Shown: piece by piece, positions 1-5,192 of the stretch
How positions within the stretch are numbered: the stretch's first letter is position 1
Layout: each line of letters starts with the position of its first letter
Source of the DNA: Thermoanaerobaculia bacterium
GTDB lineage: Bacteria > Acidobacteriota > Thermoanaerobaculia > Gp7-AA8
Reading direction: 5' to 3'
DNA length: 5,192 bases
Assembly (NCBI GenBank): GCA_023700825.1
Contig: JAMPYE010000354.1
Span: forward strand, 1 to 5,192
Program-made: the position numbers and the translations under genes
The notes under the pieces: generated by a model
Told to the model about the DNA's origin: nothing
Seen by the model: only the letters and a program-made list of their open reading frames with translations
Database searches by the model: none

Positions 1-93
1 ATCGAGCCGCAGCCCGGCCGGCATCCCGCTGACGATCACCGTCAGCGCCGGTCCGTGTGACTCGCCCGCGGTGACGAACCGGAAGAAGCTCAC
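1..93 (-). CDS. aroC: Chorismate synthase, N-terminal fragment (cut by window edge)
   Basis: Chorismate synthase converts 5-enolpyruvylshikimate-3-phosphate to chorismate, the last common step of aromatic amino acid biosynthesis, using reduced FMN in the cytoplasm. Only the first 31 codons are visible. They read as a chorismate synthase N-terminus: a short FFRFVTAGESHG segment (residues 3-14) followed by a hydrophobic strand and GMPAGL (residues 23-28). The GESHG motif with His13 is the family's N-terminal signature and part of the flavin/substrate site. The GTG start is chosen because it gives the expected short lead before the motif, has GGAG five bases upstream (complement of 99-102), and overlaps the lgt stop as GTGA. 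The residue before GMP is Ser22, where the family usually has Asp or Glu. The rest of the gene, normally about 350-400 residues, lies beyond position 1. Identification is firm; completeness cannot be judged. Confidence 0.93.
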   Translation of the reverse strand, partial: MSFFRFVTAGESHGPALTVIVSGMPAGLRLD

Positions 94-881
94 GTCGTCT
101 CCGCCTCCGCTTTCCTCGCGAGAAGCCACGCACCGCCGAGCACGAGTACGACGCTGATCAGCTGCGCCACGGTGAGCGGCCCCAGGAACCGGTCGTCCTT
201 CGCCCGGAGGATCTCGACGAGGAAGCGCTCGACTCCGGCGAGCAGGAGAAAGAGTCCGAAGACCCGCCCTGGAATCCTCGCTCGCGACGCCATCCAGAGC
301 AGAAGGCCGAAGAAGACGAACGACGCGCCGGCCTCGTACAACTGCGTCGGATGAACGCGCAGCAGCAGGTCTCCCGGCAGCGCGGGATCGAGCGCGACGC
401 CGAATTCGCGGAGGTGCTGCGCCGTCGTCGGTGGCAACCCCTGCGGAAAGGCCATTCCGACCCAGCTGTCGGTCGGCCGGCCGTAGTCGTCGCCGACGAG
501 GAAACAGCCGATGCGGCCGAGGCCGTAACCGATCGCGATCGCCGGGGCAACGCCGTCGGCCACGCGAAGCCAGCTGGCCTTCGCCTTGCGCACCACGTAT
601 GTCACCGCGATGAAGCCGCCGATGAAACCGCCGTACCAGACCAGCCCGCCGCGGCTCCAGAGGGCGTCGAGCGACCGGTAGAGAATCGCGTAATAGACCT
701 TGGCGCCGATGATGCCGCCGAGGGCCGCCGCGATCACGACCGACGAGGCGAGCTCGTCACCGAGGCCGGAGCGGCGGAACTGACGCCCGATCACGATCCC
801 CCCGATCAGAAAACCGAGGAACATCATGAAGCCGAACGTGGTGATCTCGAAGTTGCCGAACTTCAGAAGGGTAGGAAACAT
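90..881 (-). CDS. lgt: Prolipoprotein diacylglyceryl transferase (Lgt)
   Basis: Lgt is an inner-membrane enzyme that transfers diacylglycerol from phosphatidylglycerol to the lipobox cysteine of prolipoproteins, the first step of lipoprotein maturation. The 263-residue product is somewhat shorter than E. coli Lgt (291). It is strongly hydrophobic, with segments near residues 16-33, 46-65, 80-96, 110-128, 186-197, 207-218 and 235-254. Family landmarks are GGLVWYGGFIGG (78-89), GRIGCFLVGDDYG (122-134), HPTQLYEA (177-184) and ERFLVEILR (218-226). By eye alignment Arg123, Gly134, Arg219 and Glu223 match E. coli Arg143, Gly154, Arg239 and Glu243. Phe16, Tyr83, Cys126 and Asp131 stand where E. coli has Tyr26, His103, Asn146 and Glu151. 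From memory, the CFLVGDDYG form recurs in non-model phyla, so I do not read it as loss of activity. It lies 62 nt after the DUF4388 gene, has no strong Shine-Dalgarno, and overlaps aroC by four bases. Upstream in-frame starts would add atypical sequence. Confidence 0.96.
   Translation of the reverse strand: MFPTLLKFGNFEITTFGFMMFLGFLIGGIVIGRQFRRSGLGDELASSVVIAAALGGIIGAKVYYAILYRSLDALWSRGGLVWYGGFIGGFIAVTYVVRKAKASWLRVADGVAPAIAIGYGLGRIGCFLVGDDYGRPTDSWVGMAFPQGLPPTTAQHLREFGVALDPALPGDLLLRVHPTQLYEAGASFVFFGLLLWMASRARIPGRVFGLFLLLAGVERFLVEILRAKDDRFLGPLTVAQLISVVLVLGGAWLLARKAEAETT
99..108 (-). promoter_or_regulatory. Ribosome binding site for aroC inside the end of lgt
   Basis: On the minus strand, GGAGGCGGAG lies just upstream of the aroC GTG, with five bases between the final GGAG and the start codon. 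It sits inside the last codons of lgt. It supports the GTG as the true start and suggests that ribosomes ending lgt can reinitiate on aroC. Confidence 0.65.
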
Positions 882-943
882 GCGGCTGGCAAGTTAGCAG
901 AAAGGGCGCGGGAGGCGGAAGCCGAATCGAGAGTCGGGAGGCG

Positions 944-2125
944 TCAGCCTGCGACGGCGGCTTCGAGCTGAGCCTTCTGGTCGGAGATGAAGCGGAAGAC
1001 CTCGACCTTGCCGGTCGCGTCGAGATGCTGGGAGACCTCGAAGAGCTGGATCGAAAGCAGCGTGTTCAGTCCGTCGTCCAGCACCGTCTTGCGCTGCTCG
1101 AACGGAAGCTCGGAGATGTTCGCGAGCAGCATGTTCTCGTCGAACCGGCCGTACTGGTCGAAGAAGACGCCATTCCAGAGCTCGTTCTCGTTCGTCGACT
1201 GCAGCGTAGCCGTGAAGATCTCGCGCGCGTTCTCCTCGCCGATCGACCTGTCGAGCGCGCGGTAGAGGTACTCGAACATGCCGTTGTACGTGGAGATGAC
1301 CCTCAGAAGCTCGGGAGAGTCCTCGACATCGAGGAAAACCGGCCGATAGGACTTCTCGCGCGTGACCTCTTCGATCATGCGCGCCGACAGCAGCTGGAAC
1401 ATGATCCGCGAGACCTCGAACTCGGTGAGGTCCGAAAGTCCGGCAAGCCCGCGGATCGTCCGCTGCCCGTCGATCTCGTCCCAGATCCGGAGCTCCTCCT
1501 GCGTGAGATCGAGATCTTCCTTGTGCGGATCCGCCCCGGCGACACGCTCGAAGATCATCTCGGGGCTCTTGATCTTCTCCTTGATCCTCGCCCCCTCGTC
1601 CATGCGGCGAATGCCTTCCATGATCAGGCTGGTCGTCGCGAGAGAGAGGGTGATCTTCTCCTGGAAGTCGACCATCGACTCGTAGAAGTGGAACGTGCCG
1701 CTCTTCCAGGTGAAGAGCCCGTAGAGGATCTCCATCACCTGGTTCTTGACTCCCCACCAGAGGTCTTTCGGCGAGATGTAGCCGAGCTGGACGAGGAGCT
1801 TGCCGTGGCGCATCCCCGGCTGGAGGCGCGCCTTCGACTCCTCGTATTGCTGCTGCGTGATCTTCCCCTGGTTCAGCAGAAATCTGCCGAGCGTCTCGTC
1901 GGGGGAGTTCGACGAGGCAAAGACGATTTCGCCATCCTTCCAGAAGACGGTCTTCTCGAGCTGAAGCTGGCGCAGGGAGAGCTTCCCGGTCGCGCGGATC
2001 ATCGCGACGAACGAGAAGAGATCGGGCAGCTGGATCGCGGAGAGATCCCCTTCGAGGATCGGCTTCGTCCTCCTGCGTCGAGACTGGGTGTCGTCGAAGC
2101 TGTCCTGAGTCTGCTGCACCGTCAT
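944..2125 (-). CDS. DUF4388 (PATAN-like) domain protein
   Basis: A 393-residue soluble protein with no signal peptide or membrane segment. After a polar, Arg-rich lead (1-22), residues about 24-150 look like a DUF4388/PATAN domain. A beta-rich half contains GKLSL (47-51), then FWKDGEIVFASS (61-72) and LGRFLL (79-84). A helical half contains GKLLVQLGYIS (108-118) and ends in the hallmark LFTWKSGTFHF (137-147). Residues about 208-256 are predicted by eye to be a small helical or winged-helix-like segment. The C-terminal part (265-393) is helical and unrecognised. Proteins of this family are often linked to two-component, gliding or polarity regulation, but the biochemical role is poorly defined. 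The ATG is chosen because it overlaps the desulfurase stop as ATGA and begins the domain-bearing part. The same frame stays open upstream to 3052, but that part is an Arg-rich shadow of the desulfurase gene. No good Shine-Dalgarno is visible, which fits translational coupling. The domain call is likely; the function is unknown. Confidence 0.83.
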   Translation of the reverse strand: MTVQQTQDSFDDTQSRRRRTKPILEGDLSAIQLPDLFSFVAMIRATGKLSLRQLQLEKTVFWKDGEIVFASSNSPDETLGRFLLNQGKITQQQYEESKARLQPGMRHGKLLVQLGYISPKDLWWGVKNQVMEILYGLFTWKSGTFHFYESMVDFQEKITLSLATTSLIMEGIRRMDEGARIKEKIKSPEMIFERVAGADPHKEDLDLTQEELRIWDEIDGQRTIRGLAGLSDLTEFEVSRIMFQLLSARMIEEVTREKSYRPVFLDVEDSPELLRVISTYNGMFEYLYRALDRSIGEENAREIFTATLQSTNENELWNGVFFDQYGRFDENMLLANISELPFEQRKTVLDDGLNTLLSIQLFEVSQHLDATGKVEVFRFISDQKAQLEAAVAG

Positions 2126-3318
2126 TCTGCGCGCCCGCGCCCGTCGACGAAGCCGGTTGCTCCTGCACCGGCTTCGCCCGCGGTCTCCCTCCGATTTCGA
2201 GACACAACAACCCCGATCGCGTCGACCAGCATTCGAATGTCTTCCAACGTCGTCATGCGGCCGAGCGAGATCCGGATCGAGCTTCTCGCATCTTCCTCCG
2301 AAAGGCCCATTCCGAGCAACACATGGCTCGGTGCGATTCGCCCGGACGAACAGGCGGATCCCGTGGAAATGGCAATCCCAACGAGATCGAGGCCGATGAC
2401 CACACCCTCGGCGTCGTGGCCGGAAAGGCAGATGCTCGAGGTATTCGGCAGCCGAGGCGCGGAGGCGCCCAAGACTCGCGCGGCCGGCAACGCGGACAGG
2501 ATGGCTCGCTCGAGCTCGTCGCGAAGCCCTCGCATCCGCGCCTCGCCCCTCTCGTCGGCAACGATCGCTTCCACGGCCGCTGCGAATCCTGCGGCGAGAG
2601 GCACGCTCTCGGTCCCGGCCCGACGGCGGCGCTCCTGCGCCCCGCCCGTCACGAGTGGAGCGAGTTCGATCCCGCGCCTGAGAAAGAGCGCGCCGATTCC
2701 CTTCGGCGCGTGCATCTTGTGGCCTGAGATCGCGAGGCTGTCGACGCCCAGAGCGCCTGCGTCGACAGGGATCCGCCCCGCTGCCTGCGCGGCGTCGCAA
2801 TGCAGGTGCACTCCGCGCCGCCGGCAAATCTCCGCGATCTCCGCGACGGGCTGGATGACCCCCGTCTCGTTGTTCGCGAGCATCACCGCGACGATGCCGG
2901 TCCGCGCCGTCATCGCCGCTTCGACCGCGGAGGGCTCCACCCGTCCCGACGCATCGCAGGGCACGACGGATACTTCGCAGCCCTCGGACCGGAGCGATTC
3001 GGCGGTCGCGAGCACCGACGGATGCTCGATCGCGCTCACGACGACGTGGCAACGTTCACGCGTTCGAAACGCGACCCCGCGAAGAGCTGTGTTATTCGAT
3101 TCAGAGCCACCGCTCGTGAAAAACAACTCGCGCGCCTCGGCACGGAGAAACGATGAGATCGATTCGCGCGACTCCTCGAGAACCCTGCGCGCACGCCGCC
3201 CCTCTTCGTGGACGCTCGACGCGTTGCCGAACAACTCCCGCATCGCCGAGGCTGTCGCCTCAATCGCGGCGGGAAACGTCGGCGCCGACGCGTTGTTGTC
3301 CAGATACACTCGTCTCAT
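2122..3318 (-). CDS. Cysteine desulfurase, NifS/IscS type (class V PLP enzyme)
   Basis: A cytoplasmic PLP enzyme that removes sulfur from L-cysteine as an enzyme persulfide, giving alanine and sulfur for Fe-S clusters or thiolated tRNA. The 398 residues match the family length and show its motifs in order: YLDNNASAP (5-13), TSGGSESNN (68-76), His99 in EHPS, NNETG (149-153), CDAAQAAG (174-181) with Asp175 and Gln178, SGHKMHAPKGIG (198-209) with Schiff-base Lys201, RAGTE (233-237), STGSACSSG (318-326) with catalytic Cys323, and Arg349 in the SIRISLGR stretch. These residues run at a constant offset of five from E. coli IscS (Lys206, Cys328), so the active-site loop is of type I (IscS/NifS) and not the SufS type. 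YLDNNASAP replaces the usual YLDNNATT form. The last ~25 residues are a Gly/Ala/Arg-rich tail unlike IscS. No iscU, nifU or mnmA is in view, so the sulfur acceptor is undetermined and I give no symbol. It is probably the first gene of the minus-strand operon. Confidence 0.95.
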   Translation of the reverse strand: MRRVYLDNNASAPTFPAAIEATASAMRELFGNASSVHEEGRRARRVLEESRESISSFLRAEARELFFTSGGSESNNTALRGVAFRTRERCHVVVSAIEHPSVLATAESLRSEGCEVSVVPCDASGRVEPSAVEAAMTARTGIVAVMLANNETGVIQPVAEIAEICRRRGVHLHCDAAQAAGRIPVDAGALGVDSLAISGHKMHAPKGIGALFLRRGIELAPLVTGGAQERRRRAGTESVPLAAGFAAAVEAIVADERGEARMRGLRDELERAILSALPAARVLGASAPRLPNTSSICLSGHDAEGVVIGLDLVGIAISTGSACSSGRIAPSHVLLGMGLSEEDARSSIRISLGRMTTLEDIRMLVDAIGVVVSRNRRETAGEAGAGATGFVDGRGRAE

Positions 3319-3333
3319 CGCTGATTCCGGGAC

Positions 3334-3340
3334 GAGGTGA
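3334..3340 (+). promoter_or_regulatory. Strong Shine-Dalgarno site for the GWxTD-family gene
   Basis: GAGGTGA matches seven consecutive bases of the ideal complement of the 16S rRNA 3' end. The GAGG core ends six bases before the ATG at 3344. It fixes the start of the plus-strand gene and occupies much of the 25-base gap between the two divergent start codons. Confidence 0.8.
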
Positions 3341-3343
3341 CCG

Positions 3344-5192
3344 ATGAACCGCTACGCCGCCGTGGTCGCGCTCGCCGCGCTCTGCACCCTCAACGCCCTC
3401 GCGCAGAACAACAATCCCGCGGCGGACAAACCCGCGGAACCGGAGAAGACCAGAGCAACTGAACCGGCACCGGACCCCACGCAAAACCCTGGAATCCGGA
3501 AGCTCTCCCGCCGGGAACGCAAGGAGGCACTTCGCGAGCTTCCGCAGAAGTACCGCGAATTTCTCAACTCCGTCGAGCCGATCATCCTCCCCGACGAGAC
3601 GAACGCGTTCCTCGTCCTCGAGACGGACGCCCAGCGCGACGTGTTCATCCAGGAGTTCTGGCTCCGCCGCGACCCCGACCCGAAGACGGCCTACAACGAG
3701 TACGAGGAGGACTACCAGCGACGCCTCGAGGTCGTAAAGCAGAAGTTCAAGTATGTCGCCTCGGAGCGCTCCCGATTCCTGCTCGTCAACGGCGAGCCCG
3801 ACGAGATCATCGATTTCGCGTGCGAGCGCTACATCCAGCCGTCCCAGATCTGGACCTACGGCTACCTGCCGGGCTTCGGCGAAAACGCGATGTTCGTCTT
3901 CTACATGCCGAAGTACGGTAGCGACTACATTCTCTATACCTCCATCGGACGCCGCGACGAGAGAGAGTCCCGGGCCGAGCTCCTCTCCCGCGACGGCGAG
4001 CAGGCGGGCTACGAGGCGATCTTCCTCGGCGAGGTGCTCAACGGCGCCCGGATGATCCCGAAGATCATGATGTGCCTCAACTCCGAGCTCTTCCTCGAGG
4101 CGGTCTCGAAGGCCGAGTTCAACCGCTCCTCGATGGGGAAGATCTTCAGCGCGCCCCAGGTCGACCAGGAGGGGGTGGCGAAGATTTTCGACCGGATCGT
4201 GATGCAGGACGCCTCCGCGCCGAGGATCTCCGCTGAACTCGGCATCCGCTTTCCCGGCAAGCGGGGGGCGCGCACCGCCACCGAGATGACTCTCCTGCTC
4301 CGCCGCGCCGAGCTCACTCCGAAAGAGCTGGAAGGAATGGCGTACTTCAACGTCGACGTCGTCGGGGAGATCCTCAAGGACGGCAAGATGTTCGAAACGT
4401 TCCGCTACCGTTACGACTACCCCGTGGATGGAACGCCCGAGACGATTCCCGTCATCGTCGAGCGCTATCTCCGGCCGGCCGAGTACGTCGCGCGGATGAA
4501 GGTCATCGACGTCAACTCGAACGCGCAGGCCGTGGTCGAGAAACAGCTGGAAGTCCCCTACGTGCAGGAGTCGGCCGAGCGGCGCGACGCGAAGAGCGAA
4601 GCATCCGGCACGATCGACCGCGCGCAGAGCGAGATACGCATCGGCGAGTCCCAGCTCAAGATCGCGCCACTTGCCGACGACATCCTCATCGGCCTCCAGC
4701 AGATCGAGGTCATGCTCACCGGCGACCGGATCAAGGTCGTCGAGTTCTACCTCGACGGCAAGAAGATCATGACGAAGAGGACGCCGCCTTACCGACTCGA
4801 TCTCGACTTCGGCGAGGTGCCCAGGACGCGCAACGTCCGCGCCGTGGGGCTCGACGAAAAAGGCCAGATCGTCGCCGGCGACGATCTGACGTTGAACGTC
4901 GGTACCGACCCGTTCCGCGTGCGCATCGCCTCCCCGCGCGTGGCATTGAAGGTCAGCGGGCCCTTGAGGGTGACGATCGAGGCGAGCGTGCCGGAAGCGA
5001 AGCAGCTCGACCGGGTCGAGCTCTTCTTCAACGAGACCCGTCTCTCGACGATGTACGACGCTCCGTTCGTGGCGACGATCAACGTCCCGAAGGACCAGGC
5101 GATCGGCTACCTGCGGGCCGTTGCCTACCTCAAGGACGACCCGGCGACCACGCCGGCCGAGGACGTCGTCTTCATCAACACTCCCGACTTCA
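3344..5192 (+). CDS. Secreted GWxTD-family protein with Ig-like segments, 3' end outside window
   Basis: An open frame of 616 codons plus one base, with no stop before the right edge. Residues 1-20 form a signal peptide (hydrophobic 5-20, ending ALA before QNN), so the product is exported. Cys14 has Leu before it and is not a lipobox cysteine. A Pro/Glu/Ala-rich linker (22-50) follows. Residues about 55-260 resemble the GWxTD domain: the FIQEFWLRRDPDP segment (101-113), YNEYEEDYQRRL (118-129), NGEPDEI (149-155, in place of GPPDEI), IWTYGYLPGFGENAMFVF (169-186) and GSDYILYTS (192-200). The motif that names the family is degenerate: KYVAS (136-140) where GWxTD is expected. Residues 262-440 are mixed and unrecognised. 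Residues about 445-520 and 524-616 look like two consecutive beta-sandwich (Ig-like) segments, each with a VEFYLDG- or VELFFNE-type strand. Related acidobacterial proteins often continue into a VWA domain; that is inference. The exact function is unknown. The start is supported by the strong Shine-Dalgarno and the signal peptide. Confidence 0.86.
   Translation, partial: MNRYAAVVALAALCTLNALAQNNNPAADKPAEPEKTRATEPAPDPTQNPGIRKLSRRERKEALRELPQKYREFLNSVEPIILPDETNAFLVLETDAQRDVFIQEFWLRRDPDPKTAYNEYEEDYQRRLEVVKQKFKYVASERSRFLLVNGEPDEIIDFACERYIQPSQIWTYGYLPGFGENAMFVFYMPKYGSDYILYTSIGRRDERESRAELLSRDGEQAGYEAIFLGEVLNGARMIPKIMMCLNSELFLEAVSKAEFNRSSMGKIFSAPQVDQEGVAKIFDRIVMQDASAPRISAELGIRFPGKRGARTATEMTLLLRRAELTPKELEGMAYFNVDVVGEILKDGKMFETFRYRYDYPVDGTPETIPVIVERYLRPAEYVARMKVIDVNSNAQAVVEKQLEVPYVQESAERRDAKSEASGTIDRAQSEIRIGESQLKIAPLADDILIGLQQIEVMLTGDRIKVVEFYLDGKKIMTKRTPPYRLDLDFGEVPRTRNVRAVGLDEKGQIVAGDDLTLNVGTDPFRVRIASPRVALKVSGPLRVTIEASVPEAKQLDRVELFFNETRLSTMYDAPFVATINVPKDQAIGYLRAVAYLKDDPATTPAEDVVFINTPDF

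Noticed and set aside
882..943. The gap between the DUF4388 gene and lgt, with a 9-bp direct repeat CGGGAGGCG (909-917 and 935-943) and a weak GGC-GGAA-GCC hairpin.
   Set aside because: The stem is only three pairs and lacks a T-run, so it is not a terminator. The short GC-rich repeat is easily due to chance.
894..2210. A 438-codon minus-strand frame parallel to the DUF4388 gene.
   Set aside because: Its composition is rich in Arg, Ala and Asp and lacks motifs, while the other frame encodes a coherent DUF4388 protein. It is a frame shadow.
2126..3052. The 309-codon upstream extension of the DUF4388 reading frame.
   Set aside because: It is an Arg-rich out-of-frame shadow of the desulfurase gene. 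The ATG at 2125, overlapping the desulfurase stop, is the better start.
1025..3340. A 771-codon plus-strand open frame running antisense to both the desulfurase and DUF4388 genes.
   Set aside because: It is Arg/Leu/Asp/Glu-rich with no recognisable domain, and it covers two genes with clear family motifs on the other strand. GC-rich codon bias commonly leaves such antisense frames open.
3270..3343. Possible sigma-70-type -10 element TACACT (3305-3310) for the plus-strand gene.
   Set aside because: No convincing -35 element lies at the right spacing, and promoter rules in this lineage are unknown. It is too weak to call.
3383..3385. Cys14 in the signal peptide of the GWxTD-family protein as a possible lipoprotein attachment site, tempting because lgt is nearby.
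   Set aside because: The residue before it is Leu where a lipobox needs Gly, Ala or Ser, and the hydrophobic core continues to a good ALA cleavage site at 18-20.
3260..3648. Minus-strand open frames across the 5' part of the GWxTD-family gene.
   Set aside because: They oppose a plus-strand frame with a strong ribosome site, a signal peptide and recognisable domain blocks, and their products are low-complexity.

Overview
The window is a GC-rich, tightly packed stretch of bacterial chromosome holding five genes in two divergent transcription units. The gene families, the codon use and above all a GWxTD-type secreted protein point to an Acidobacteriota-like or related environmental lineage. That assignment is inferred from family recall and not proven by the sequence. 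I see no mobile element, tRNA, rRNA, CRISPR array or sizeable repeat, and no gene-free stretch longer than 62 bases.

Minus strand, read from 3318 down to 1: a NifS/IscS-type cysteine desulfurase (3318-2122), a DUF4388 (PATAN-like) protein (2125-944), prolipoprotein diacylglyceryl transferase Lgt (881-90), and the first 31 codons of chorismate synthase AroC (93-1, running off the left edge). The first pair overlaps by 4 nt (ATGA), as does the last pair (GTGA). Only 62 nt separate the DUF4388 gene from lgt. This looks like one operon with translational coupling at two junctions. Its products belong to different processes: sulfur mobilisation, probable signalling or adaptor function, lipoprotein maturation and the shikimate pathway. 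It reads more as a compact mixed housekeeping operon than as a single pathway.

Plus strand, 3344 to the right edge: an open reading frame of 616 codons with no stop before the window ends. It encodes an exported protein with a signal peptide, a GWxTD-family domain whose namesake motif is degenerate, and two consecutive beta-rich, Ig-like segments. By analogy with related proteins it may continue into a von Willebrand factor A domain outside the window. Its start codon lies only 25 bases from that of the cysteine desulfurase, with a strong Shine-Dalgarno site in the gap, so the divergent promoters must lie at least partly inside the opposing coding regions.

I find no clearly new defence or mobile system. 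The points most worth a second look are the degenerate GWxTD protein, the DUF4388 gene embedded between a desulfurase and lgt, and the Lgt active-site substitutions.
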